From Naumannella cuiyingiana (GTDB lineage Bacteria > Actinomycetota > Actinomycetes > Propionibacteriales > Propionibacteriaceae), in the NCBI RefSeq assembly GCF_013408305.1, contig NZ_JACBZS010000001.1:1-64000 (forward strand): a stretch of DNA of 64,000 nucleotides, given 5' to 3'. The notes beneath the pieces are model-generated. The model was not told the origin of the DNA and did not search any database. It was given only the letters and a program-made list of their open reading frames with translations. Within the stretch, counting starts at the first letter, position 1, and each line of letters opens with the position of its first letter. The position numbers were made by a program, and so were the translations under genes. Below are positions 1 to 8,741 of this stretch, piece by piece.

Positions 1-298
1 TGTCGGCATCCATCCGGGCGACGACGTCGTTGCGGCAGGCGGCCAGCCCCTCGGTGAGCGCTCCCGAGAGCCCGATATTGGTGCCGATGGACACGTGCAC
101 GAGCCGGACGGGGCAGTCCCCGCGGGCGTGCTCGATCGCGGCAGCCAGCTCGACCGACACCGGCCCGTCCTGCACCAACACCACCTCGTCGGGGGCGCGC
201 TGCTGTTCGGTGGTCACGCTGCGCAGGGCGCGGCGGAAGTGGTCGGGGCGGTCGCCGGCATAGACCGGCAACAACACGGAGAACGGTTCGACGCTCAC
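1..298 (-). CDS. Glycosyltransferase family 2, N-terminal part (runs off left edge)
   Basis: The frame opens at a GTG whose last bases overlap the TGA of the glycosyltransferase upstream of it (GTGA overlap), and it stays open to the window edge, giving about 99 residues. The start reads as a GT-A fold enzyme: a VLLPVYAGDRPDHFRRALRS beta-strand and loop, then VQDGPVS, then GTNIGLSGAL and an RMDAD motif near residue 95 that would be the DxD-type metal and nucleotide-sugar site. This resembles family 2 transferases such as rhamnosyl- or AmsE-like enzymes, acting at the inner face of the membrane in surface-glycan assembly. Donor and acceptor cannot be told. It is co-oriented and coupled with the next transferase, so the two probably serve one glycan pathway. 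Confidence 0.8.
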   Translation of the reverse strand, partial: MSVEPFSVLLPVYAGDRPDHFRRALRSVTTEQQRAPDEVVLVQDGPVSVELAAAIEHARGDCPVRLVHVSIGTNIGLSGALTEGLAACRNDVVARMDAD

Positions 299-1245
299 GG
301 GCGGCCCCCGAGCGCGCGCTGCCCGACCACCAGCGGTGCGGGCAGGTCGGCGAGCACGTCGGCATTGTGCCGCGGTCCGCGGGCCAGCCCGTCCCGCAGG
401 CCGCGGACGAGTCCGTCGGCCAGCACCCGCCGCCGACGCGAGCGCGCGATCGTCCTGGCCCACCGCCGCAGCGTGGACCCGACATAGAGCAGCCGCTCCA
501 GCGGCCCGAGCGAGCGGCCGCGCCCGAGCAGCCAGACCTTGTTGCGTACCTCCAGATAGAACCGCGGGCCGGGATCGGCGTCGGTACCGCCGAACACCTT
601 GGTCTTGTGCGTGACGGTGCTCCCCCGCACCAGATAGCCGCGGCCGTGACGCAGCAGCCGGGTGGTGAACTCGAAGTCGTCGTTCCACAAGAAGTAGTCG
701 GCGATCGGCAGCCCGGCGCGGCGCACCGCCGAGGCGCGGACCAGGGTGGAGACGAACGAGGCCGAGCGGACCGGATACGCGCCGACGCGCTCGGCGTCCC
801 CGCGATCCGCGGCGTCCGCGAACGGCCGCACCCGGGGCATGTTCATCGGGTGGTCGCGGCCGTCGGTCCAGACCACCCGCGAGGCGAGCAGCTCCGGCTC
901 TGCCAAACGATCCGCCGCGTCGAGCAGCGCGCCCAGGGCGCCCGGCCCCGGCACGGTGTCGTCGTCCATCAGCCAGACCCAGTCCGCCCCCTGCCCGGCC
1001 AGCAGCGCGCGTTCGACACCGACGGCGAACCCGCCCGCCCCGCCCGTGTTGCGCGGCAGGGTGGTCAACTCGACGGCGGGAAACCGCTCGGAGACGAGCT
1101 CGCTGGTGCCGTCGGTCGAACCGTTGTCGACGACGACGATCCGGTCGGGGACCCGCTCCTGGGCCAGTAGCGCCGTGAGGGTCTCGGTCAGCAGCTCGCG
1201 CCGGTTGTACGCGACCACGACGGCCGCGACGGACTTGCGCTGCAT
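295..1245 (-). CDS. Glycosyltransferase family 2, GlfT1-like galactofuranosyl/rhamnosyl transferase
   Basis: A 316-residue family 2 glycosyltransferase. Visible motifs are VVVDNGSTDGTS (residues 37-48, nucleotide-binding loop), WLMDDDT (91-97, DxD metal site) and WNDDFEF (187-193), followed by a histidine in VTHK near 213. The WLMDDD and WNDDxE pair is what is known from the GlfT1/galactofuranosyl-transferase group, which starts galactan or similar envelope polymers from nucleotide-activated sugars; the exact donor here is inferred. ATG start at 1245, with a purine-rich stretch just upstream on the coding strand. The stop overlaps the GTG of the next transferase, so both should be translated from one mRNA. 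The C-terminal third is rich in arginine, as expected for membrane-surface association. Confidence 0.8.
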   Translation of the reverse strand: MQRKSVAAVVVAYNRRELLTETLTALLAQERVPDRIVVVDNGSTDGTSELVSERFPAVELTTLPRNTGGAGGFAVGVERALLAGQGADWVWLMDDDTVPGPGALGALLDAADRLAEPELLASRVVWTDGRDHPMNMPRVRPFADAADRGDAERVGAYPVRSASFVSTLVRASAVRRAGLPIADYFLWNDDFEFTTRLLRHGRGYLVRGSTVTHKTKVFGGTDADPGPRFYLEVRNKVWLLGRGRSLGPLERLLYVGSTLRRWARTIARSRRRRVLADGLVRGLRDGLARGPRHNADVLADLPAPLVVGQRALGGRP

Positions 1246-1435
1246 GCATCTCCCTGGAGGTCGCTCGGCGGGCCACGGTTCGCCCGCGCGGGAACGCTAC
1301 CCGACGAGGCTGTGCGCCGCATGAGCGAACGCGGCCACGCGCCGACCAGAATCGTGGCTGCTGCGTGTTAGCGTCGGCGTCGCGTTGTGCCCGGGACGGG
1401 CGGGCGCGAAGCTTCCCGAAAGGCCGATCCGACCG

Positions 1436-3325
1436 ATGTCAGACCGATCCCCCGCCACGCGTCCTCCCGCGGCTTCCGCCGGATCGACGGCCGTGCCGTC
1501 GGCCGGCGATCTCTACACCGCCGGTCTGGCTCGCGTACGCCCGCAGTCGGGTGAGCGCGGGCCGGTGCGACAGCGGGTGGCGTCCACCGGAGCGTGGTGG
1601 GCGCTCGCGGCGCTGGCGACCACCGCCGCGATCGTCATCCGGGTCATCGTGGCGCAGTCGGCCGTGGCGCCGCGCGCCCCGTGGGACGAGATCGGGATCC
1701 TGGCGATGGCGAAGCTGATCGCGGGCGTACCGCACGTCACCTTGATGTCTGGCGCGGGCTACTACCCCGGCTATTCGTTCCTGCTCGCCCCGATCTGGTG
1801 GGTCACCGACGACCCGCGCACGGTCTACGTGGTGGCCGTCGTCGTCGGGAATGTGCTCTCGGTCGCGACGATCTGGCCGATCGCCACCGTGGCGCGGCGC
1901 CTCGGGCTCGGCCTCGCCCCGGCGATCACCGTCGGCGCGATCGTGGCCTGCCTGCCGTCGCGTACCGCCCTCGGCGATTACGTGCTCGCCGATCAGCTCC
2001 TCGGCTTCCTGCTCGCCTGGGTCGTCGCGGCCGCGTTCTGGGTCTGGGCCCGCCCGACCGTGCCGCGCACCCTGGTCTTCGTGGCGCTGGTCAGCGCCGC
2101 GCACCTGACCCACATCCGCGCGCTCGTGGCGGTTGTGGCGGCGGGAGTCTGGCTGGTCTGCCTGCTGCGCCGGCGGATCGTGCCGGCGCTGGTCGGGCTC
2201 GCCGCGCTGGTGGCCGGCTACTTCGCCGTGCGCTGGCTGGTCGGCGTCACGACCGCACGCATCCTGCTGAACGACTTCGGTCAGGAGGGCAACTTCCTGG
2301 AGAACCTGCGCACGACCTGGCCGGAGTTGTTCGCGCGGGTGACGGTCGCGCACACCTGGGCCCAGCTCGTGGCCACCTTGGGGCTTGCCCTGCTCGGCGC
2401 GCTGGTGATCATCGCCTGGAGCTGGCAGGAGTTGCGCCGCTTCCGCACGGTCGGCCCCGTCGGCTTCGTCCTCGGCCTGGTCCTGCTGGGCACCGCGGTG
2501 GGCATCCTCGGCTGGGTGGGCCCGGCCGAGACGATGTCGAAGGCGGCGGACCCGCGCTTCGACGTGTGGATCTACACCCGCTATCTCGACTCGTACGCCG
2601 CGCTCGCCGTCGCCTTCGCGCTGATCGCGTTGTTCCGGGTGACGCGGCTCGGCCTGCTCGCGCTCGCCACCGTGCTCGGGGTGACGCTCAGTCTGATCAT
2701 GATCTTCGCCGTCGCACCGATCGTGCCGACCTACGGCAGCAACTACGGGCCGGGCAACACGGCCGGTGTGCAGACCTGGTCGTGGCTGTGGCCGCGCGGC
2801 GAGAAGTTCCGCCGACCGCTCGTGCCGACCCTGGACAATCCGAATCGGTTCTTCTGGTGGGCCTCGATCGCCGTACTCGCGACCTCGCTCGTCCTGCTCG
2901 TGTTGCGCCGCTGGGCGAAGGCGGTGGCGCTGTTCCTGACGGCGCTGTTGACCACCGCCGCAATCATCGGCAATCCCGAACAGGGCCGCGACACCCCCGA
3001 CAAGATCACCGCGGCCGTGGTCCGCGCCGAGCAGCTCACCGGCCGCACGCAGAACGTCGACGTCGACGTAACCTGCCGGATCTCGGAGTACCGGCGCGCG
3101 CAGGCGTTGAACTGGGTCGGTTACTGGCTCGGGCCGCGCCAGGTCGACGTGGTGTCGAACCTGAACGGCTTCCACGACGATCTGGTGTTGGCGTGCATCC
3201 GGTGGTCCGTCGCCGACGACTTCCGCGCCGTGCCGGTCGACGGTACGCAGTTCTACGGCTATCAGTTGTATGTGATGCCCGGCGCCACCCAGGACGCGAT
3301 GCGGCGCGACGGCATGATCAAGTAG
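1436..3325 (+). CDS. Polytopic membrane protein, GT-C-type glycosyltransferase-like
   Basis: A 629-residue protein with roughly eleven to thirteen hydrophobic segments. After about 55 cytoplasmic residues and the first membrane segment there is an APWDEIG stretch, the usual place of the acidic loop-1 motif of GT-C transferases that use polyprenyl-phosphate sugars. A large C-terminal extracytoplasmic part follows the last segment. The ATG at 1436 (MSDRSPATR) is preferred to the GTG at 1385; an AAGG lies upstream but spacing is loose. The gene is divergent from the two family 2 transferases, with a gap of about 190 bp between them that shows no gene. A role in envelope polysaccharide or lipoglycan transfer is inferred from fold and neighbours; no substrate can be assigned, and a plain membrane protein of the same topology is possible. 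Confidence 0.7.
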   Translation: MSDRSPATRPPAASAGSTAVPSAGDLYTAGLARVRPQSGERGPVRQRVASTGAWWALAALATTAAIVIRVIVAQSAVAPRAPWDEIGILAMAKLIAGVPHVTLMSGAGYYPGYSFLLAPIWWVTDDPRTVYVVAVVVGNVLSVATIWPIATVARRLGLGLAPAITVGAIVACLPSRTALGDYVLADQLLGFLLAWVVAAAFWVWARPTVPRTLVFVALVSAAHLTHIRALVAVVAAGVWLVCLLRRRIVPALVGLAALVAGYFAVRWLVGVTTARILLNDFGQEGNFLENLRTTWPELFARVTVAHTWAQLVATLGLALLGALVIIAWSWQELRRFRTVGPVGFVLGLVLLGTAVGILGWVGPAETMSKAADPRFDVWIYTRYLDSYAALAVAFALIALFRVTRLGLLALATVLGVTLSLIMIFAVAPIVPTYGSNYGPGNTAGVQTWSWLWPRGEKFRRPLVPTLDNPNRFFWWASIAVLATSLVLLVLRRWAKAVALFLTALLTTAAIIGNPEQGRDTPDKITAAVVRAEQLTGRTQNVDVDVTCRISEYRRAQALNWVGYWLGPRQVDVVSNLNGFHDDLVLACIRWSVADDFRAVPVDGTQFYGYQLYVMPGATQDAMRRDGMIK

Positions 3326-3740
3326 GAGCGCCCGGCAGCCCGTCGCGGCGCATTCGGTCCACCATCGGCCGGTCGGGGTCCAGCCAGTCCAGCCGGGAGA
3401 GCTCGTCCGGCGGGAGCCAGACCAGCCGGTCGTGACCGTGGCCCGGCGTGGGCTCGGGGCTGTCCGGGCGTACCCATGCCCACCACAGGCGCAGCTCGAG
3501 GCGCTCGTCGATCGGCCAGGCGCCGCCGGCATCGGGAGCGATCTCGGGCCCCAGCTCCGCGCGCACGCCCAACTCCTCCACGAGTTCGCGGGCCAGCGCG
3601 TCCGTCGGCCGCTCCCCCGGTTCGACCTTGCCGCCGGGGAACTCCCAGCGGCCGGCCAGCGCGGGCGGATAGCGCCGCCGGGTGGCCAGCACCCGCCCGT
3701 CGCGGACGATCGCGGCCGCGACCACCAGCGTGCGCGTCAT
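3318..3740 (-). CDS. Nudix hydrolase, MutT-like
   Basis: A 140-residue protein with a complete Nudix box: G37 of GGKVEPGE, E43, then RELVEELGV, matching Gx5Ex7REUxEExGU. The RWEFPGGKVEPGE context is typical of MutT/NudG-type enzymes that clear oxidised or odd nucleoside triphosphates (8-oxo-dGTP, modified dCTP) to the monophosphate and pyrophosphate; which one is not decided by sequence. The ATG at 3740 overlaps the TGA of the DUF1206 gene (ATGA), so expression is coupled. Its 3' end overlaps the converging gene by 8 bp. Size is normal for a one-domain Nudix enzyme. Confidence 0.88.
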   Translation of the reverse strand: MTRTLVVAAAIVRDGRVLATRRRYPPALAGRWEFPGGKVEPGERPTDALARELVEELGVRAELGPEIAPDAGGAWPIDERLELRLWWAWVRPDSPEPTPGHGHDRLVWLPPDELSRLDWLDPDRPMVDRMRRDGLPGAPT

Positions 3741-4591
3741 GCCTTCTCGTGGCGGGCATTGCGCGCCCAGACGAAGCAGTAGACGCCGAAGCAGGCCAGG
3801 CCGAGCGCCAGCGCGCTGAGCAGGAACGGGCCGAACGGCTGGTCGAGCAGGGTACGCAGGGCGTCGTCCATGCCGCCGGCCGCACCCGGGTCGTAGCTGA
3901 TCCCGGCCCAGGCGAACAGCGCGCCGACGATGCCGAGCGCGACCCCCTTGGCGACGTAGCCCGCGGTGCCGAGGCGCAGCGCCCACTGCGGGACGGCGCC
4001 GTCGAGGTCGTCGCGGAAGCTGCGGCGTACCCCCTTGACGATCTGCGCGACGCCGATGCCGAGGATCACCGCCCCCGCGAGCACCACCAGCGCCTGCCCG
4101 AACGGCAGCGCCAACAACTGCGCCGAGGCGCTCTCCTGGCTGGCATTGGAATCGGACTGTGCCCCGCCCGTGGCCGCCCGCGCGGCGCTGATCCCAAGCA
4201 GCAGGTAGATGATCGCCTTGCCGACCGAGCCCGCCCGGCGGGCGTACCGCTTGGGGGTCTCGATGTGGGTGTGGCCGATGGCCGCCTCCAGCAACTGCCA
4301 CAGGGTCAGCGCGAACAGCCCGACCGCGACGATGATCAACAAGACGTTCCCGAAGGGTTGGGCCGCGAGCTGGCGCAGCGCGCCCGTGTTGGACGCGTCT
4401 CCGCTGCCGAGGCCCCAGGCGAGCTGTAGCGCGATCCAGGCGATCAGCAGGTGGACGATCCCGTAGCTGACCAGCCCGAGCGCGACGAGCGCCTGATAGG
4501 GCTTGCTCTGCTGGATCGCCTCGCCGGCCTGCTCGCCCCGGTCCGCGGCCTGTTGGCCCGCTCGTTTCGCCCGGTCACCCACGTCGCCCAT
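3737..4591 (-). CDS. DUF1206 membrane protein
   Basis: A 284-residue protein made of three similar units, each with two membrane segments, which is the DUF1206 layout. Repeat landmarks are GLVSYGIVHLLIAW, RRAGSVGKAIIYLLLG and LGTAGYVAKGVALGIVG, each followed by a QPFG-type turn (AAQPFGN, ALPFGQ, LDQPFGP). The first 30 residues are charged and cytoplasmic. Function of the family is unknown. The gene is followed by, and overlaps, the Nudix gene, and the HhH-GPD gene lies just upstream on the same strand, so they may share a transcript. Confidence 0.85.
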   Translation of the reverse strand: MGDVGDRAKRAGQQAADRGEQAGEAIQQSKPYQALVALGLVSYGIVHLLIAWIALQLAWGLGSGDASNTGALRQLAAQPFGNVLLIIVAVGLFALTLWQLLEAAIGHTHIETPKRYARRAGSVGKAIIYLLLGISAARAATGGAQSDSNASQESASAQLLALPFGQALVVLAGAVILGIGVAQIVKGVRRSFRDDLDGAVPQWALRLGTAGYVAKGVALGIVGALFAWAGISYDPGAAGGMDDALRTLLDQPFGPFLLSALALGLACFGVYCFVWARNARHEKA

Positions 4592-4624
4592 CGCACACCC
4601 CTCCCTGTGCCTACTCGTCCCGGA

Positions 4625-5206
4625 TCACGACTTGTCCGCCGCGGCGGCTTTGGCGGCCGCCTTCTGCTCCTTCTTGTACGCCCGCACCTGCTGGAGGCTG
4701 GCCTCGTCGGTGACATCGGCGACGGACCGGTGGCCCGCCGCCGCGTAGTCGCCCGCCGCCGCCTCCCAGCCGGTCGGGCGTACCCCGCGCTGCTTGGCGA
4801 TCAGGGCGAGGAAGATCCTGGCCTTCTGGTCGCCGAAGCCCGGCAGCGCCTTGAGGCGCTTGAGCACGGTCGCCGCGTCGTCGACGCCGGCCCAGATGTT
4901 GGCGGCGGCGCCCGCGTAGTCCTCGACCAGCGCGCTGGCCACCTGCTGCACCCGCTTGCCCATCGAGCCCGGGAAGCGGTGCACCGCGGGCGGGCGCGAG
5001 CACAGCGCCACGAAGGCGTCCGTGTCCATCGCCGCGATGGCCGCGACATCGAACCTGCCGCCCATCCGCTCCGCGATCACGGCCGGGCCGGAGAAGGCCT
5101 TCTCCATCGGGATCTGCTGGTCCAGCGTCATCCCGATCAGCAGCGCGTTGTCGTCGCGGTCGAGCAGGTCGTCGGCGGCAGGATCGCCGGTGATGTGCAT
5201 CGCCAT
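4625..5206 (-). CDS. HhH-GPD family base-excision repair protein (TIGR03252-like)
   Basis: A 193-residue protein of the actinobacterial HhH-GPD-like group. It begins MAMHITGDPAADDLL, has LIGMTLDQQIPMEKAF (first helices of the glycosylase fold) and LKALPGFGDQKARIFLALI, which is the helix-hairpin-helix with its GFG turn. The catalytic Asp found downstream of the hairpin in EndoIII/AlkA enzymes is not obvious, and the last 25 residues are a Lys/Ala tail that could bind DNA. An ATG at 5215 is in frame, but GAGAGG sits directly against it and is 9 bases from the ATG at 5206, so the latter is chosen. A role in DNA repair is family-based; enzymatic activity is not proven by what I see. Confidence 0.75.
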   Translation of the reverse strand: MAMHITGDPAADDLLDRDDNALLIGMTLDQQIPMEKAFSGPAVIAERMGGRFDVAAIAAMDTDAFVALCSRPPAVHRFPGSMGKRVQQVASALVEDYAGAAANIWAGVDDAATVLKRLKALPGFGDQKARIFLALIAKQRGVRPTGWEAAAGDYAAAGHRSVADVTDEASLQQVRAYKKEQKAAAKAAAADKS

Positions 5207-5264
5207 GAAGATCATCCTCTCGCACCCCCATCGTGCACCATCCCCGGCCCGCCGCGGACCGAAC

Positions 5265-5690
5265 CGCAGCCGCGGGTCGAACCGGCAGCCTCGGGTCGAA
5301 CCGGCAGCCGCGGGTCGACCCGCCAGCCGCGGGCCGAACCGGCAGCCTCGGGTCGAACCGGCAGCCGCGAGGGTTACTCCGCTCGCGTGTGCCGATTGCG
5401 TTCGCGGCTGCGGGTAGCCCAGGTCATCCGCGGGCTGAACCGGCAGCCGCGGGTCGAACCGGCAGCCGCGGGTCGGGCCGGCAGCCGCGGGTCGAACGTG
5501 CAGCCGCGGGTCGAGCCGGCAGCCGCGAGGGTTACTCGGCTCGCGTGTGCCGGTTGGGTTCGCGTCTGCGGGTAGCCCAGGGCATCCGCGGACTGAACCG
5601 GCAGCCGCGAGGGTTACTCGGCCCGCACCTGCCGGTTGGGCTCGCGGGTGCCGGTTGCGTCCGCGGCTGACGGTCGGGTACGCCGGGACC
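5265..5690. repeat. 19-bp period repeat array (array 1)
   Basis: The whole gap between the HhH-GPD gene and lpdA is filled by degenerate copies of a 19-bp unit, on the minus strand about CTGCCGGTTCGACCCGCGG. Runs of units are broken by a longer, better conserved block that starts with GCAGCCGCGAGGGTTACTC on the plus strand at about 5361, 5519 and 5601, and the first two copies continue into a segment ending GGGTAGCCCAGG near 5420 and 5580. Units contain CCGCGG or close variants, so many can pair. No start, ribosome site or coding bias supports a gene here. The same family recurs at 24863-25125 in the opposite orientation. Confidence 0.85.
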
Positions 5691-5696
5691 GCCGGC

Positions 5697-7100
5697 TCAG
5701 AGGTTGATCATGTGGCCCGCGATGCCCTCGACGCCCTCCTTGAGCACCTCGGTCAGCGTCGGGTGGGCGTGGATGTTGCGGGCGACCTCGTCGGCGGTCA
5801 GGTCCCACATCTGGGCCAGCGTCAGCTCGGGCAGCAGCTCGGTCACCTCGGGCCCGATCAGGTGCGCGCCGAGCAGCTCGTTGTGCGCCGCATCGGCCAC
5901 CACCTTGATGAAGCCGACGGTCTCGCCGAGGCCCTGGGCCTTGCCGTTGGCGCTGAACGGGAACTTGGCGACCTTCACGTCGTAGCCGCGCTCCTTGGCC
6001 TGGGCCTCGGTGTAGCCGAACGACCCGATCTGCGGCTGGCAGTAGGTGGCGCGCGGGATCATGTCGTAGTTGATCGGCATGGTGTCGGCGCCGGCGATGG
6101 TCTCCGCGGCGACGACGCCCTGCGCCTCGGCGGTGTGGGCGAGCATCAGCTTTCCGGTCACGTCGCCGATGGCGTACACCCCGTTGACATTGGTACGCAT
6201 GAAGTCGTCGATCTCGATCGCTCCGCGGTCGGTGGTGGCGACGCCGGCCTTCTCCAGGCCGTAGCCGGTCAGCCGCGGCGCGAAGCCGATGGCCTGCAGG
6301 ACCTTGTCGGCCTCCAGCACCTGGGAGTCGGATCCGTCCGCGCCGCTGACGATCACCCTCACCCCGTCGGGATGCTCCTCGATCTTGTCGACCTTGGTCG
6401 AGGTGAGCAGTTTCACGCCGAGCTTCTTGTACGCCTTGGCGAGCTCGGCGGAAATCTCCGGGTCCTCGGTCGGCACGATCCGGTCCAGGAACTCGACGAT
6501 GGTCACGTCGACGCCGTAGTTGGCCATCACGAAGGCGAACTCCACGCCGATCGCGCCGGCGCCGGCGACGATCACCGACTTCGGCAGCTCGTTGGTGAGG
6601 ATCTGCTCCTCGTAGGTGACCACTCGGTCGGACACCTCGGTGCCCGGCAGCAGCTTGGTGGTCGCCCCGGCCGCGATGATGCAGTTGTCGAAGGTCAGCG
6701 TCTCGGTGCCGCCCCCGTTCAGCTCGACCTCGATCGTCTTCGGGTCGGTGAAGGTGCCCCAGCCGTCGAACTCGGTGATCTTGTTCTTCTTCATCAGGTA
6801 GTGCACGCCCTTGACCATCCGGTCGGCGACCTGGCGGCTGCGCGAGTGCGCCACCCCGAAGTCGAAGGTCGCCTCCCCGCTGATCCCGAAGGTCTTGGCC
6901 TGGTGGTTGAAGATGTGGGCCAGCTCCGCATTGCGCAGCAGCGCCTTGGACGGGATACATCCGACATTGAGGCACACCCCGCCCCAGTACTTCTTCTCCA
7001 CGATGGCGGTCTTCAGGCCGAGCTGGGCGGCCCGGATCGCGGCGACGTAACCGCCGGGGCCGGCGCCGAGCACGACGACGTCGAAGTGTTGTGCACTCAT
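5697..7100 (-). CDS. lpdA: Dihydrolipoyl dehydrogenase (E3)
   Basis: A 467-residue flavoprotein that reoxidises dihydrolipoamide with NAD+ in pyruvate and 2-oxoglutarate dehydrogenase complexes. It shows the FAD dinucleotide fold (GAGPGG, 12-17), the redox disulfide GGVCLNVGC (Cys43, Cys48), the NAD fold [12 protein letters not shown] near 180, the second FAD motif VYAIGDVTG near 310 and the C-terminal active-site pair in HAHPTLTE near 445. Length matches the family. No lipoyl domain or E1/E2 gene is nearby, so it is a stand-alone E3. ATG start at 7100. The gene is divergent from the XRE-MurA gene, with about 98 bp between starts, and its 3' end faces the repeat array. Confidence 0.95.
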   Translation of the reverse strand: MSAQHFDVVVLGAGPGGYVAAIRAAQLGLKTAIVEKKYWGGVCLNVGCIPSKALLRNAELAHIFNHQAKTFGISGEATFDFGVAHSRSRQVADRMVKGVHYLMKKNKITEFDGWGTFTDPKTIEVELNGGGTETLTFDNCIIAAGATTKLLPGTEVSDRVVTYEEQILTNELPKSVIVAGAGAIGVEFAFVMANYGVDVTIVEFLDRIVPTEDPEISAELAKAYKKLGVKLLTSTKVDKIEEHPDGVRVIVSGADGSDSQVLEADKVLQAIGFAPRLTGYGLEKAGVATTDRGAIEIDDFMRTNVNGVYAIGDVTGKLMLAHTAEAQGVVAAETIAGADTMPINYDMIPRATYCQPQIGSFGYTEAQAKERGYDVKVAKFPFSANGKAQGLGETVGFIKVVADAAHNELLGAHLIGPEVTELLPELTLAQMWDLTADEVARNIHAHPTLTEVLKEGVEGIAGHMINL

Positions 7101-7166
7101 GGGCTCAACTCTAGGGCCCTTGATCGGCCACGTATCGTGAGGTCTGAGCGCGTCGACTGGAAATAT

Positions 7167-7178
7167 CTCGTATATGAG
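7167..7178 (+). promoter_or_regulatory. AT-rich promoter/operator-like site before XRE-MurA
   Basis: CTCGTATATGAG is a near palindrome (outer arms CTC and GAG) in an otherwise GC-rich stretch. TATATG or TATGAG inside it would serve as a -10 box about 20-30 bases before the start codon. Because the gene behind it carries an XRE HTH, self-repression at this site is possible. This is inferred from position only. Confidence 0.35.
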
Positions 7179-7198
7179 TTACGGTGGTCCGCGTGACG

Positions 7199-8728
7199 AT
7201 GACCGATACCTCACTCGACCGCATCGGCTCCCTGATCCGCGACGCGCGCAAGCATCGCGGTCTGACTCAGCATCAGCTCGCGGAGCTGTTGGGCACGAGC
7301 CAGAGCGCGATCCACCGGATCGAGGCCGGGAACCAGAACCTGAGCATCGACATGGTCGGCCGGATCGCCCGCGCGCTGGACAGCGAGTTGATCACCGTCG
7401 GCCGGACGGGCCCCGAGCACCTGCGGGTGCAGGGCGGGCGCCCGCTGTCGGGCCGGATCTCGGTGCTCACGTCCAAGAATGCCGCGGTGGCGCTGCTCTG
7501 CGCCTCGCTGATCAACCGCGGCACCACGACCCTGCGCAACATCGCACGGATCGAGGAGGTGAACCGGATCCTGGAGGTGCTGACCAGCATCGGGGTGCGG
7601 GCGACCTGGCTGCCCGGCACGAGCGACCTGGTGCTGGAGCGGCCGGACGAACTGGACCTGGACGGCATGGACGCCGAGGCGGCCCGGCGTACCCGCTCGA
7701 TCATCATGTTCCTGGGCCCGCTGCTGCACTACTACGAGGACTTCCGCCTGCCGTACGCCGGCGGATGTGATCTTGGCGCGCGGACCATCGAGCCGCACCT
7801 GCAGGTGCTGCGCCGGTTCGGGCTGCAGGTGGAGGCGACCGAGGGCTACTACCACTGCACGGTCGATCCGGACGCCGCGAGCCTGGACCGCCCGATCATC
7901 CTCACCGAGCGCGGAGACACGGTCACCGAGAATGCCCTGATGGCGGCGGCGATGACCCCCGGTACGACCGTCCTGCGCAACGCCTCGTCCAATTACATGG
8001 TCCAGGACCTGTGCTTCTTCCTGCAGCAGTTGGGGGTACGCATCGAGGGCATCGGCACCACCACGCTGACCGTGCACGGGGTGGACGAGATCCACACCGA
8101 TGTCGAGTACTCCCCCAGCGAGGACCCGATCGAGGCGATGAGCCTGCTCACCGCCGCGATCGTCACCAACTCCGAGCTGACCATCGAGCGGGTGCCGATC
8201 GAGTTCCTCGAGATCGAGCTGGCGATCCTCACCGAGATGGGTCTGGACTTCTCGCTCAGCGAGGAGTACGCGGCGCGCAACGGGTTCACCCGGCTGGTTG
8301 ACCTGACGGTACGCCCGTCCAAGCTGCGGGCGCCGATCGACAAGCTGCACCCGATGCCGTTCCCCGGGCTGAACATCGACAACCTGCCGTTCTTCGGGGT
8401 GATCGCGGCCTCGGCCGAGGGCGAAACCCTGATCAACGACTGGGTCTATGAGAACCGCGCGATCCGGATGACCGACCTGAATCGCCTCGGCGCCCAGGTC
8501 ACGCTGCTCGACCCGCACCGGGTTCAGGTCAAGGGCCCGACCCGCTGGCGCGGCCAGGAGGTCGTCTGCCCGCCCGCGCTGCGGCCGGCGGTCTGCCTGC
8601 TGCTCGGCATGCTGGCCGCCAAGGGCACCTCGATCCTGCGCGATGTCTATGTGATCAACCGCGGCTACGAGGACCTGGCCAACCGGCTGAACGCCGTCGG
8701 CGCCCAGATCGAGCGTTTCTCCGACTGA
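7199..8728 (+). CDS. UDP-GlcNAc 1-carboxyvinyltransferase (MurA) with N-terminal XRE HTH
   Basis: A 509-residue two-part protein. Residues about 10-60 form an XRE/Cro helix-turn-helix (GLTQHQLAELLGTSQSAIHR, then IEAGNQNLSID). Residues about 85-509 are a full EPSP-synthase-fold MurA, which transfers enolpyruvate from PEP to UDP-GlcNAc, the first committed step of peptidoglycan synthesis. Active-site residues are present: Lys in LTSKNAA (about 93), catalytic Cys in YAGGCDLGAR (about 190) with the following Arg, and the WVYENR motif. GTG codons at 7184 and 7193 are in frame; no good ribosome site is seen before any of the three, so a leaderless start is possible and ATG 7199 is a choice. The Cys implies fosfomycin sensitivity. 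The HTH suggests DNA binding or self-control. Confidence 0.88.
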   Translation: MTDTSLDRIGSLIRDARKHRGLTQHQLAELLGTSQSAIHRIEAGNQNLSIDMVGRIARALDSELITVGRTGPEHLRVQGGRPLSGRISVLTSKNAAVALLCASLINRGTTTLRNIARIEEVNRILEVLTSIGVRATWLPGTSDLVLERPDELDLDGMDAEAARRTRSIIMFLGPLLHYYEDFRLPYAGGCDLGARTIEPHLQVLRRFGLQVEATEGYYHCTVDPDAASLDRPIILTERGDTVTENALMAAAMTPGTTVLRNASSNYMVQDLCFFLQQLGVRIEGIGTTTLTVHGVDEIHTDVEYSPSEDPIEAMSLLTAAIVTNSELTIERVPIEFLEIELAILTEMGLDFSLSEEYAARNGFTRLVDLTVRPSKLRAPIDKLHPMPFPGLNIDNLPFFGVIAASAEGETLINDWVYENRAIRMTDLNRLGAQVTLLDPHRVQVKGPTRWRGQEVVCPPALRPAVCLLLGMLAAKGTSILRDVYVINRGYEDLANRLNAVGAQIERFSD

Positions 8729-8741
8729 GCCGGCAGCGAGA

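Noticed and set aside
1439-3532. Long open frame on the minus strand opposite the GT-C-like gene
   Set aside because: Composition is Arg/Gly/Asp/His-rich as in antisense of high-GC coding DNA; the plus-strand protein has clear membrane segments.
5265-5690. Possible CRISPR array
   Set aside because: Units are 19 bp, degenerate and contiguous, with no unique spacers of constant length and no cas genes.
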